The translations under genes were made by a program, and so were the position numbers. A DNA stretch of 64,000 bases from Scytonema sp035967975 (GTDB lineage Bacteria > Cyanobacteriota > Cyanobacteriia > Cyanobacteriales > Nostocaceae): NCBI GenBank assembly GCA_035967975.1, contig JAWQFQ010000017.1:11739-75738 (forward strand), in the 5' to 3' direction. Position 1 is the first letter of the stretch; each line of letters begins with the position of its first letter. Below, piece by piece: positions 17,180 through 25,614 of this stretch. Under the pieces are notes generated by a model. The model was not told where the DNA came from. It did not search any database and saw only the letters and a list, made by a program, of their open reading frames with translations.

Positions 17180-18871
17180 ATGTCAGAAAATTTTAGAAGT
17201 CAAGTCGTAACGCAAGGAGTGCAGCGATCGCCAAACAGAGCAATGCTGCGTGCTGTTGGTTTTCAGGATGAAGATTTCACCAAAGCTATTGTTGGTATAG
17301 CTAATAGCCACAGCACGATTACCCCCTGCAATATGGGGATCGATAAGTTGGCGCAAAGAGCAGAAAACGGCGTCAGAACCGCAGGAGCCATGCCGCAAAT
17401 ATTTGGTACAATTACCATCAGCGACGGTATTTCGATGGGAACCGAAGGAATGAAATATTCCTTGGTGTCGCGAGAAGTGATTGCTGATTCGATAGAAACC
17501 GCCTGCAATGGACAAAGTATGGACGGTGTTTTAGCAATTGGCGGTTGCGATAAGAATATGCCGGGGGCAATGATTGCGATCGCTCGGATGAATATTCCTG
17601 CTATCTTTGTTTATGGTGGTACCATTAAACCAGGGCACTATAATGGACGTGACTTAACCGTTGTGAGTGCTTTTGAAGCGGTAGGTCAATACGTTGCGGA
17701 TAAACTCAACGAACAAGACTTTCAGGAAATTGAGCGTAAAGCTTGTCCTGGTGCTGGCTCTTGTGGTGGAATGTATACAGCAAATACCATGTCTAGCGCT
17801 ATTGAAGCTATGGGTATGAGTTTGCCTTATTCCTCGACAATGGCAGCAGAGGATGAGGAAAAAGCGGAAAGTGCTGAAAAATCTGCGCTGGCTTTAGTAG
17901 AAGCCATTCGTAAGCAAATTCTGCCCAGCCAAATTATCACGCGTAAATCCATAGAAAATGCCATTTCTGTAATTATGGCGGTGGGAGGCTCAACAAACGG
18001 CGTGTTGCATATGCTGGCGATCGCTCGCGCCATTGGTGTCCCCCTTTCTCTAGACGATTTTGAAACTATCCGTGCTCGCGTTCCTGTCCTGTGTGATTTA
18101 AAACCTAGTGGACGGTACGTCGCCATAGACTTACACAAAGTGGGTGGTATCCCTCAAGTCATGAAAATGCTACTTGTACATGACCTAATTCACGGAGATT
18201 GTTTAACTGTCACAGGTCAAACTGTAGCGGAAGTACTGTCTAACGTACCAGAGGAACCACCTGCCAATCAAGATGTCATCCGTCCTTGGAATAATCCTAT
18301 GTATCAACAAGGACACTTGGCTATTTTAAAAGGTAATCTAGCTACTGAAGGGGCTGTAGCGAAAATTACTGGTGTTAAAAATCCAAAAATTAGCGGACCA
18401 GCACGGGTTTTTGACTCTGAAGAATCTTGCTTAAGTGCTATTTTGGAGAAAAAAATTAACCCAGGAGATGTCATTGTTATTCGCTATGAAGGACCAAAGG
18501 GCGGTCCTGGAATGCGGGAAATGCTAGCTCCCACCTCAGCAATTATCGGTGCGGGTTTAGGTGATTCTGTAGGACTGATTACCGATGGTCGTTTCTCTGG
18601 CGGAACCTATGGTATGGTGGTAGGTCACGTTGCACCAGAAGCAGCTGTTGGGGGTGCGATCGCTCTGGTTGAAGAAGGCGATACCATCACCATTGATGCT
18701 CACGCTCGGTTATTGCAATTACAGATATCTGATGAAGAGTTAGCTCGTCGTCAAGCTAATTGGCAGCCACGTCCACCCCGTTACAGTACTGGTGTGCTAG
18801 CAAAATACACCAAATTGGTATCTTCTAGCAGTCTCGGTGCGGTTACAGATTTGGATTTGTTTTCAAGGTAA
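17180..18871 (+). CDS. ilvD: Dihydroxy-acid dehydratase IlvD
   Basis: Dehydrates 2,3-dihydroxy-3-methylbutanoate and its homologue to 2-keto acids, the third step of valine, isoleucine and leucine synthesis. The 563 residues match the shorter IlvD form. Iron-sulfur and active-site signatures: NSHSTITPCNMG, GGCDKNMPGAMIA and CPGAGSCGGMYTANTM, with the C-terminal GRFSGGTYGMVVGH. ATG at 17180 after GGGGAAA. It stands alone here, without other ilv genes. Confidence 0.97.
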   Translation: MSENFRSQVVTQGVQRSPNRAMLRAVGFQDEDFTKAIVGIANSHSTITPCNMGIDKLAQRAENGVRTAGAMPQIFGTITISDGISMGTEGMKYSLVSREVIADSIETACNGQSMDGVLAIGGCDKNMPGAMIAIARMNIPAIFVYGGTIKPGHYNGRDLTVVSAFEAVGQYVADKLNEQDFQEIERKACPGAGSCGGMYTANTMSSAIEAMGMSLPYSSTMAAEDEEKAESAEKSALALVEAIRKQILPSQIITRKSIENAISVIMAVGGSTNGVLHMLAIARAIGVPLSLDDFETIRARVPVLCDLKPSGRYVAIDLHKVGGIPQVMKMLLVHDLIHGDCLTVTGQTVAEVLSNVPEEPPANQDVIRPWNNPMYQQGHLAILKGNLATEGAVAKITGVKNPKISGPARVFDSEESCLSAILEKKINPGDVIVIRYEGPKGGPGMREMLAPTSAIIGAGLGDSVGLITDGRFSGGTYGMVVGHVAPEAAVGGAIALVEEGDTITIDAHARLLQLQISDEELARRQANWQPRPPRYSTGVLAKYTKLVSSSSLGAVTDLDLFSR

Positions 18872-19098
18872 AAAACCGCAAAGACGCATTCGACGTTCGC
18901 GATAGCGTCTCCGAAGGAGAAGTTGTTCCCGTACCCCTCCGGGGAAGCAAGCTACGCGTAGCATCTCCGCTATCGAGAAGGGTAGAGCACTAAGGAAGAG
19001 GAAAAGAAGATGAATCTGAACGTTTTTTCCCCATCAAAATTAATGTGGTAGACCACTAGTAGTCAACCAAGCCAGCTTTGCCTGGTGAATAATCGCTC

Positions 19099-19133
19099 TA
19101 GAAACCCGGTATCTCCAAGATACCGGGTTTCTA
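19099..19133. repeat. AAACCCGG palindrome, copy 2
   Basis: TAGAAACCCGGTATCT, short loop, AGATACCGGGTTTCTA: a perfect arm pair and one of the best copies of the family. Confidence 0.95.
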
Positions 19134-19341
19134 CACTATGCAAAGTTGCTTTTTTTACTGGCATACTATTCAATGGACTGTGAACTTATATCGACTTCAA
19201 GAAATTATCAGAAAATCAATTGTTTATTAGGGAAAGAGGAATTTTATTTTTGGTGTAAAATTTTCTAAAGGTGGATCAGTGTGATCGTCCATCTAACCAC
19301 TACTTGATGCTATGTCAATCCGCGCATCTTTCGTAAAAGGC

Positions 19342-19376
19342 TAGAAACACAGTATCTTGGCGATACAGGTTTTCTA
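19342..19376. repeat. AAACCCGG palindrome, decayed copy 3
   Basis: TAGAAACACAGTATCTTGG with CGATACAGGTTTTCTA. Same layout with several substitutions in both arms. Confidence 0.7.
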
Positions 19377-19577
19377 AGTTCCCCTTAAGCGATGAGATGA
19401 TCGATCATATCTTCCGCTTTCCTCTGTGTTCTCTGTGCCTCTGCGGTTTTTTATTTGGGTAATCTTTGGGCGGAAAAGGAGTAGCAAAGCCAACTACTCA
19501 TCAAATTACACCAATAGCTTGAAAAATCGGAAAGGATGTCGTTTTCCTAGCGCAAAGTACACTTACCTCTAAGTCTT

Positions 19578-20912
19578 TTAGCCTTTTCTCCGCATACGCC
19601 GTTTTTTGTAACCGATTATACCCATTGTCGATGATAGTAACAGAAGGGGTGCAATCGTAGATGGCTCTGGAATCTGTTCTGGCGGTGGCGTTGGAGTCGG
19701 AGTTGGTGTTGGAGTCGGAGTCGGCGTTGGGGTTGGTGTTGGGGTTGGTGTTGGAGTCGGCGTTGGAGTTGGAGTCGGAGTTGGAGTCGGCGTCGGGGTC
19801 GGCGTCGGAGTTGGAGTCGGCGTCGGCGTCGGCGTCGGAGTCGGTGTGGGTGGTACAACTTCCCCATTATCATCGTCATCGTCATCTCCGCCTCCTCCAA
19901 TCAGGAAAGGTAGCGCAAGTAAGGGAAGACCAGCAAGAGCCAAAAATGGGAACCCTCCACCGGTGGCTTCTGCGACACCAGGTACTATGGGTGCTTGTGT
20001 TATAACATCGCCCTCATACAAATATGGAGAAGCTACGTTGGCTACATCTCCCCCTGGTAGTATGGGGGGTGCGGTTGCAAAAACATCTGGTGCTAAACCT
20101 GTCCCAAGAGCTTGATTAAATTCCTTAGGGACACCGATGGGCGGACGATTATATGGGGCTTCTCCTGTGAAGTAGGGTCGTGAGAGTACTTCAAGTATGT
20201 TTTGTTGGAGTTGCTCTTCGTTTCCACTTTGTAGAGCACGCAATCCTTGCGAGAGGTTATTTAAATAAAACTGTTTGACTTCTGGTGGGAGGTCTAATGA
20301 CTGAATCTGCGCTCTAGCGTTGGGAACTTTCGCGACTTCTTCCAACAGCAGACGCCCGTAGGAGTATTTTAAATCTATCAATCCACTACGAGGACTTAAA
20401 GAGCTTCCAGTTGTTCTAGGTGACCAGTAGAAGTTTCTTGTGACATTACCTAAACCTTGTACTGGAGACTGACTTACGGTATTCCCTAAAAGATAGCGAT
20501 ATCCGTCCATAATGTATGGATTATCATTTTCCCAAAATGAGGAGTATGGGGTGAGTGGCAAATTAGGGTTTTTACCGTAAAAGGAAGCAAAATTACGGAA
20601 GTTTGTCTCCCCACCAGCTGCTCGTAACAACAAGTCATTGTAGCTGGGTCCATTATTGGACTGAATAATTTGCTGGTATATGGCTCCTGGTTTATCGCAA
20701 CCGATACCATATCCTACACGACATCCAGGAATGGCTCGCATTTGGCTTAAGTCTTGTCCAGATAACTGGTACTGAAGATAATTAGGCTCCAATCCTGGTT
20801 GGACTCCATATTCTCCAATATTTAGCTGGGCGTAAACCCTTTGATATGGTGCTAGTACTGGCGCAAAGCATGAGAGTACTATTGCGATTCTTCTTAAACA
20901 AGATTTAATCAA
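19578..20912 (-). CDS. Surface/exported protein with Pro-Thr linker and PEP-CTERM signal
   Basis: A 444-residue protein with a signal peptide (IAIVLSCFAPVLAPYQ, then VYAQ). A unique ~290-residue domain follows, then a hydrophobic segment, an Asp run (GGGGDDDDDD), about 28 Pro-Thr dipeptides, and a C-terminal IPEPSTIAPLLLLSS...KKRRMRRK. The tail matches PEP-CTERM: P-E-P motif, hydrophobic helix, basic end, normally processed by an exosortase. The Pro-Thr stretch is a likely O-glycosylated stalk. The start is TTG 20912, decided by a strong GGAGGTG 4 nt upstream. The large domain is not recognised. Confidence 0.75.
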   Translation of the reverse strand: MIKSCLRRIAIVLSCFAPVLAPYQRVYAQLNIGEYGVQPGLEPNYLQYQLSGQDLSQMRAIPGCRVGYGIGCDKPGAIYQQIIQSNNGPSYNDLLLRAAGGETNFRNFASFYGKNPNLPLTPYSSFWENDNPYIMDGYRYLLGNTVSQSPVQGLGNVTRNFYWSPRTTGSSLSPRSGLIDLKYSYGRLLLEEVAKVPNARAQIQSLDLPPEVKQFYLNNLSQGLRALQSGNEEQLQQNILEVLSRPYFTGEAPYNRPPIGVPKEFNQALGTGLAPDVFATAPPILPGGDVANVASPYLYEGDVITQAPIVPGVAEATGGGFPFLALAGLPLLALPFLIGGGGDDDDDDNGEVVPPTPTPTPTPTPTPTPTPTPTPTPTPTPTPTPTPTPTPTPTPTPTPTPTPTPTPTPPPEQIPEPSTIAPLLLLSSTMGIIGYKKRRMRRKG

Positions 20913-21032
20913 GATTCACCTCCATTGGCTAAGGGTGTAGGGGTGTAGATGTGTAGGGGTGTTTGCGTATTTTCTTATACCCTCAAAAGCACCCTGACAA
21001 CAGTCTCAAGAGACAAACTTGATGTATAAGTT

Positions 21033-21755
21033 CTATGAGACTGGGGAGGAACCTAAGTTTTGAGGAGAGTTAATGTTAATTGTGATTCCCGTACCTTGGA
21101 TTTCTCCACCTATCAGTGGATGGTATAAAACGAAAGCACGGCTCGGTTGATCGAAGAGATAACCTCTACGTGAGGGTTCGATCTTACCTTCCCTAACTAG
21201 GGAGATAAACGAGTTTAAATACCTCTGTATACTTTGTTGGTTCCCCGGATTGGTCTTTGTGTGATGTTGGATGAGTGTCATAAACAGGTCTAATGTGCGA
21301 TCGCGCTGTCCCTCCATTAGACTCCCTTGCTCTAAAAAAGAGGTAGCGACAAGATTTCCATTCGCTGCTTGGACTTTAAATACAGTGTAATAACGTCCTT
21401 CCTTTTGATTATCTCTTGCATAACAAGCCCAAGAACCATCCGGAGTCTCTACGAAACCCTGATTCGCAAGGTAAGAAAGCGGAGAATTTGTTTGTGTACT
21501 AGATGGTGGCGGTAACAAACCATCTACTGTATTGAAAGAACAAATTCTTTGTGCTTGTGGTGTGGTCGGTTGAGGTTGGGGATTATTTTGTGTTGGTGCT
21601 ATGGTAGGCTGTGTTTGTATTTCTGGTACTGGTGTGATTGTAGTACTCGGTTCAGATGTATCTGGCACAGTTTGAGCTGTGACAATCTCAGACACAGCTG
21701 CGATCGCAGACACACAACAAGCAAATGCACTAATCGAACAAAGAATGGCATTCAT
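21033..21755 (-). CDS. Secreted protein of unknown function
   Basis: A 240-residue protein with a signal peptide (SISAFACCVSAIAA, then a cut before QTVPD), a Thr/Pro/Gln-rich linker (residues ~30-70), and a domain with two cysteines (RICSFNTVDG and GSWACYARDN). It resembles COP23-type exported cyanobacterial proteins in layout, but I do not recognise it with certainty. The frame opens at TTG 21770; ATG 21755 is preferred because it gives a normal signal peptide. It lies ~120 bp downstream of the PEP-CTERM gene start region, same strand, so the two may be related in the cell envelope. Confidence 0.6.
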   Translation of the reverse strand: MNAILCSISAFACCVSAIAAVSEIVTAQTVPDTSEPSTTITPVPEIQTQPTIAPTQNNPQPQPTTPQAQRICSFNTVDGLLPPPSSTQTNSPLSYLANQGFVETPDGSWACYARDNQKEGRYYTVFKVQAANGNLVATSFLEQGSLMEGQRDRTLDLFMTLIQHHTKTNPGNQQSIQRYLNSFISLVREGKIEPSRRGYLFDQPSRAFVLYHPLIGGEIQGTGITININSPQNLGSSPVS

Positions 21756-22599
21756 GAGGATTGTAACCAACGTTTCTCATATAGCAAAGTAACTGGCAAC
21801 TCGACATAAACTCAATGATCGTCCTACCTCTTTTTAAAAAACGATAACTTGGCTTTAAAATGGAGTAGAATGTGAAGATCTCCATACAATTGCCAAAAAC
21901 ATAAAGAAAGTATGATTTTATTTAGACATTTGCCCGATTAAGTGTTTAAAGCGAGCAAGTTATGAAAATTTAACATCATAATAATGGAAACATAAGCTGC
22001 ACCTATCTAAATTAAAAGGTAGATGCTCCCTGACTTATAACCGTTAGATGGGTATCTAAACGATTTTTCTGTAAAGCCAGATTAGGCTAAACTAGTTTTA
22101 TTTGTAACAAAAAGTGTAGCCCATCTTCTTCTAACTAAAGAGCGATAATGAATAATGCCCTAGATTGAGCTTTTTGATTGACTAGCTAAGTAATTTCTAC
22201 AGGTCTAATGGGATGGTGAAGTTCACTTTCTGCTACGAAATCGAGGAATACAGCAGATAGGGTGACCTAAATACTAGGGAAAGAATCGTTTTAGTCTTAC
22301 CCACAACAGGGAATTTACTAAGAGGGAATACACTAGGTTTGATACCTTAATTGTATAACTAAGCGTGAACCAGAGACTCGGTTACGATTCCAGATACATT
22401 AAATTTAACAATATAGAGCTTTTTTCTCCGTTTTTGTCTGGTGCTAGGGAAGAATGATATCTAGCTTCTATTTCCAAGCGATTACTGACAGCGGTGCGTG
22501 CTTCTGCAGGAAGCAATAGGGTTGATCGCCAACTTGTTACTACTATATGGTAATATCATAGTAAAACTAAGCAAATTTTAGAAGTATTTCATATTTCTT
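21756..22599. other. 844-bp region without a recognised gene
   Basis: AT-rich, no convincing frame on either strand and none of the main repeat families. It separates the secreted-protein gene from the divergent arsR-type gene and must hold promoters for both. A small RNA cannot be excluded, but I see no diagnostic structure. Confidence 0.6.
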
Positions 22600-23013
22600 A
22601 TGCCTAAGAAAACTCTTGAGAGCTCAGTCCAATTGTCTCAACACTCTATTGAATATAAGATGTCGCAGCTTTCCCCTACAGCTCTAAGTCTAATGGCGGA
22701 ATTTTTCAAGGTACTCTCCGAAGTCAGCAGGTTGCAGATTCTATGTACCTTGAAGTCCGGTTCTAAAAACGTGACAGAGATTATTGAAGCAACAGGTTTA
22801 GGTCAGGCTAATGTTTCTAAGCATTTGAAGATACTAACACAAGCTAAAATTGTATGCCGTCAGCAGCAGGGTTCGTGTGTCTTTTATCAAATTTCAAATC
22901 CTTTTATATTCGAGTTGTGCGAACTGGTTTGTAATTCGTTGACAATGCAAATAGAGCAGCAAAATCATCAAATAGAGCAGCTCAGAGCAATTCATCGGTC
23001 AGCAAAGCCTTGA
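22600..23013 (+). CDS. ArsR/SmtB-family winged-helix regulator
   Basis: A 137-residue one-domain repressor. The helix-turn-helix is clear: LSEVSRLQILCTLKSGSKNV, TEIIEATGLGQANVSKHLKI, then a wing with QQQGSCVFYQISNPFIFELC. ArsR members sense metals or redox state. The classic metal-box ELCVCDL is not present; the Cys residues at the wing and C-terminus (CVF, FELCELVCNS) could be sensory, which is inference. The N-terminal ~30 residues are an extension. No transporter or target gene adjoins it. Confidence 0.85.
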   Translation: MPKKTLESSVQLSQHSIEYKMSQLSPTALSLMAEFFKVLSEVSRLQILCTLKSGSKNVTEIIEATGLGQANVSKHLKILTQAKIVCRQQQGSCVFYQISNPFIFELCELVCNSLTMQIEQQNHQIEQLRAIHRSAKP

Positions 23014-23070
23014 ATTAAAATTTGGTAGTTAACGCTAAAACCCGTTAAAACTTATATCTTGTACCTAGGT

Positions 23071-23141
23071 GAAAAACCGAGTTTCTTGAGCATGATGACG
23101 CTAAAAAAGCTTAATTCTTCGTTTAGAAACCCGGTTTTTTA
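23071..23141. repeat. Long-loop AAACCCGG inverted repeat
   Basis: AAAAACCGAGTTTCTT and AGAAACCCGGTTTTTT form arms around a ~35-nt loop, like the core of the MITE at 36331-36457 but without its terminal repeats. It lies just after the arsR-type gene. Confidence 0.7.
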
Positions 23142-23239
23142 TGTCTTGTTGAGAGTACTGCAAGATGTCAGTTAAAACGGTAAGAAGTCAAGAATTGTCA
23201 GTTTGCAATCTTGGCTTTAACGTAATAATTGCATAATAT

Positions 23240-23881
23240 CTACAATATTGAGTCAAAAATTTGTTGCACGGTCAAGTCTAACTGCGGGAACGTGGGTGAT
23301 ATGAGCTGGTCTGTTCCTTGAAATGGTGTCATTTCATATTCCCCGTCAATTAGTTCGCATACGAAAATAGTAGGAACTTTAGGATTTCCGATAAACTTAC
23401 GCCCGCCCAACGCAGCATAGTCCACAATCCAGTATTCTGGAATTCCCATACCTTCATAATCACGAAGTTTATCGTAGTAGTCATCCTGCCAATTGGTACT
23501 AACTACTTCAACTATTAGTTTGACCGAAGTCGCGTTTTGAATAATTGATTCAGTTTCCCAACGTGTCTCAGGATCAATAGTTTCTTGATTCAAAATAATA
23601 ATGTCCGGTTCGTAACCAGAATTATCGCGCTGCGGTTTTATAATGGCTTCTCTGGGAATAAACCAAATATCAGTTTTGCCAATCTCACTAATGATTTTCA
23701 GTAACTTTCCAACCAGCGAACCTGTTAATTTTGAATGCTTACCTCTGGGCTTAGGCATTTCAACAATTACACCATCATGCAATTCGTAGCGTACTACAGA
23801 GTTTTCTGGATACCATTCGATAAACTCATCAAAAGTGTATATTTTGGATTCTGTTTGTGTTTGTGTCCGGGTTTGGGTCAT
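23240..23881 (-). CDS. Uma2-family protein (DUF820, PD-(D/E)XK-like)
   Basis: A 213-residue member of the Uma2/DUF820 family, which is hugely expanded in cyanobacteria and has a restriction-endonuclease-like fold of unknown role. Motifs: TFDEFIEWYPENSVVRYELH, a central YEPDIIILN with the conserved Asp, VKLIVEVVSTNWQDDYYDKL (E-V-x-S region), and GIPEYWIVD. The start at ATG 23881 has a strong GGAGGTG 7-8 nt upstream. A second, divergent family member lies at 45162-45758. Confidence 0.88.
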   Translation of the reverse strand: MTQTRTQTQTESKIYTFDEFIEWYPENSVVRYELHDGVIVEMPKPRGKHSKLTGSLVGKLLKIISEIGKTDIWFIPREAIIKPQRDNSGYEPDIIILNQETIDPETRWETESIIQNATSVKLIVEVVSTNWQDDYYDKLRDYEGMGIPEYWIVDYAALGGRKFIGNPKVPTIFVCELIDGEYEMTPFQGTDQLISPTFPQLDLTVQQIFDSIL

Positions 23882-24049
23882 AGATTACCACCTCCACAAA
23901 TAGGACTTTTAATTGATTTTTGAACTGCACGTAAGTAGGGCAATAATTTCCTGAAGAGGGGCAAGATTGATTGGGTATTTATCATGAAGAATTGGTCATT
24001 TAGTTACAAGGCTTATTTTTTATTCTATCGTGTTATAGCAAGTCTAATA

Positions 24050-24192
24050 TTGCTCGGTTAACGATAGTCGATGCTCCACCAAACCCGGTTTTGCAGGAGT
24101 TACCGCAATACTTGTCGGTTAACAGGAAATTAGAAACCCAGTATCTTGGAGATACTGGGTTTCTAGGGGGTTTGTGGCACCTCAAATATCCT
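24050..24192. repeat. Composite dispersed repeat around a palindrome
   Basis: Left part (24050-24091): TGCTCGGTTAACGATAG then GCTCCACCAAACCCGG, repeated near 45852-45891. Right part (24170-24192): GTTTGTGGCACCTCAAATAT, repeated at 34956-34978. The palindrome 24131-24165 lies between. The 342-bp gap 23882-24223 has no gene. Confidence 0.8.
24131..24165. repeat. AAACCCGG palindrome, copy 4
   Basis: TAGAAACCCAGTATCTT and AGATACTGGGTTTCTA. The C-to-A and G-to-T changes in the two arms compensate each other, keeping the stem perfect. Confidence 0.95.
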
Positions 24193-24223
24193 TAACCAAG
24201 CAGTATTGAGCCTAATTCTTTCT

Positions 24224-24757
24224 CTATTTCTGAGTAAAAACGGTTTGCCACTCCTGAACTAAATATGGTGGAACTCCTAAAACAACTGATTTTGGTGCAG
24301 TTGTTTGTATAGTTAATCGCAGTGGGATTGCAGGCTGTAATTGCTGTAAGATAGGCTGAAGGTCGTACTGTCCTACATTTGGTTCTGGTTTTGCTCCATC
24401 TGTAAAAATTTGGCTAGAGGTATTTGTAGCGGTTAGTGTTTTTCCCAAGGAGTCAGTTAGTTTTAGCGCTTTGGTATGGTCAATTTCTGCTACACCAGGG
24501 AACGCAACTAATCGCAGGTAGAAACTGCTACGACTATCTGCATAAGTGCGCTTGAAGGCGATCGCTTGCCAGTTCTTCCCATGCTGATCTCGCAAAGTCT
24601 GTCGGGACTGGTAAACTATTTGTCCAGGACTTTCCTGTAATTTCCGAATAGCAGCATTAGCTGATGAACTAGAGAATATTCCCAAGCCTAGAAACACCAC
24701 TATGATTAGTACACCTAATGACAGCAAGCGAACAAATAACAACTTAAGGTAATTCAC
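24224..24757 (-). CDS. DUF3122 secreted protein
   Basis: A 177-residue exported protein of a cyanobacterial family of unknown function. Signal peptide VRLLSLGVLIIVVFLGLGIF ending near SSANAA. The core IRKLQESPGQIVYQSRQTLR, WQAIAFKRTYADSRSSFYLR and VSLP-like VPPYLVQEWQTV fits DUF3122. The start is GTG 24757 with AAGGA 7 nt upstream, inside the 12-bp gap after the DUF3365 gene, so the two form an operon. Confidence 0.75.
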   Translation of the reverse strand: MNYLKLLFVRLLSLGVLIIVVFLGLGIFSSSSANAAIRKLQESPGQIVYQSRQTLRDQHGKNWQAIAFKRTYADSRSSFYLRLVAFPGVAEIDHTKALKLTDSLGKTLTATNTSSQIFTDGAKPEPNVGQYDLQPILQQLQPAIPLRLTIQTTAPKSVVLGVPPYLVQEWQTVFTQK

Positions 24758-24769
24758 AATCAGATCCTT

Positions 24770-25450
24770 TTACTCTTGATTCGTTGCTTCTTGCAAAGCT
24801 TTTTGAATATCAGAAATGAACACAGCATACATCCCACGCAAATCCCCTACTTTGAAGTTGTAAGCTAAATCTTGAGGATACTTATCTTGAACAAATTGAG
24901 GGCGATTGTCTTTTGCTCCATGACATACTAAACAACTAGCCTCTACATTAATACGTCGATAGTAGCGAGTCCCTGCTTGTTCATTCAGGGTTTCTCGCTC
25001 CCAAAAGCCTATAAGCTTAGGATTTTGCTCAAATTTTGTCAGCGCCATCTTACTATGCAAATTATCAGGTGCATGGGCAGGATTGCGATACTTAGCAGCA
25101 ATTTGCTTAACTTGCCAGTCGTTTTCTTGACTCAGTTGTGCTGCTCTCATTCCTACTGGACGGCAAATTTCTTTCATTGTTTGGATTGTTGGTTCTTCTT
25201 GAGTTCTTTCCAAAGTAGAAGCTAACCCAGACCTCATAGCATCAAGGTTTTCAATGTCCTCAATTGCTCGTGCTAGTTCAGCTGGATTGGGTATATTAGG
25301 CTCCGCCCATGCTCTTACCGGATTGAGGCTCAATACCAAAAAAGTTAGACTAATACACAATATCAATCGGTATAAATTTTGTAACCTGCTTTTCAACATG
25401 ATGCTTGCACCCATAAATTCTTTGAAGAAGGCATTAAATAATTTGCCCAT
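24770..25450 (-). CDS. DUF3365 (Tll0287-like) c-type haem protein
   Basis: A 226-residue exported protein. A signal peptide (LILCISLTFLVLSLNPVRAW) precedes a PAS-like DUF3365 domain containing one haem motif, CLVCHGAK (C-x-x-C-H), and a C-terminal VGDLRGMYAVFISD. The Thermosynechococcus homologue Tll0287 is a c-type cytochrome proposed to sense redox state. It starts at ATG 25450 with AGG 7 nt upstream; Met18 (25399) would give a shorter signal peptide. It lies directly downstream of the D1'-type psbA, separated by a terminator, and 12 bp upstream of DUF3122. Confidence 0.85.
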   Translation of the reverse strand: MGKLFNAFFKEFMGASIMLKSRLQNLYRLILCISLTFLVLSLNPVRAWAEPNIPNPAELARAIEDIENLDAMRSGLASTLERTQEEPTIQTMKEICRPVGMRAAQLSQENDWQVKQIAAKYRNPAHAPDNLHSKMALTKFEQNPKLIGFWERETLNEQAGTRYYRRINVEASCLVCHGAKDNRPQFVQDKYPQDLAYNFKVGDLRGMYAVFISDIQKALQEATNQE

Positions 25451-25537
25451 AGATAAACCTTGACATTTAAGCCACTGAGTTAAAGCTCTCTATGTTATAT
25501 CACTATATGATTATATAAAAAATTTAAAATATTGAGC

Positions 25538-25563
25538 AAAAAAAAGTGCCTTAAAGAAGGCAC
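25538..25563 (-). terminator. Rho-independent terminator of psbA (D1')
   Basis: On the minus strand GTGCCTT, CTTT loop, AAGGCAC, then a run of eight T. A textbook terminator about 50 nt after the psbA stop at 25615. Confidence 0.92.
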
Positions 25564-25614
25564 CAATCTAATTTCTCAAAAGCGAGGGAACGATTTTATA
25601 CGGACACAGATGAG

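Larger units (their letters stand above)
18872..19577. other. 706-bp intergenic region, repeats only
   Basis: No gene is recognisable. It holds a GC-rich TAGCGTCTCC/GGAGAAG repeat patch (about 18889-18982), a segment CATCAAAATTAATGTGGTAG shared with the 27780 region, the palindrome at 19099-19133, a decayed palindrome at 19342-19376, and a GCCTCTGCGGTTTTTTATTT stretch that also recurs near 34740. Confidence 0.8.

Noticed and set aside
19661..20005. Antisense frames over the Pro-Thr repeat
   Set aside because: Translations are simple Glu-Ser-Ala/Leu repeats produced by the hexamer DNA.
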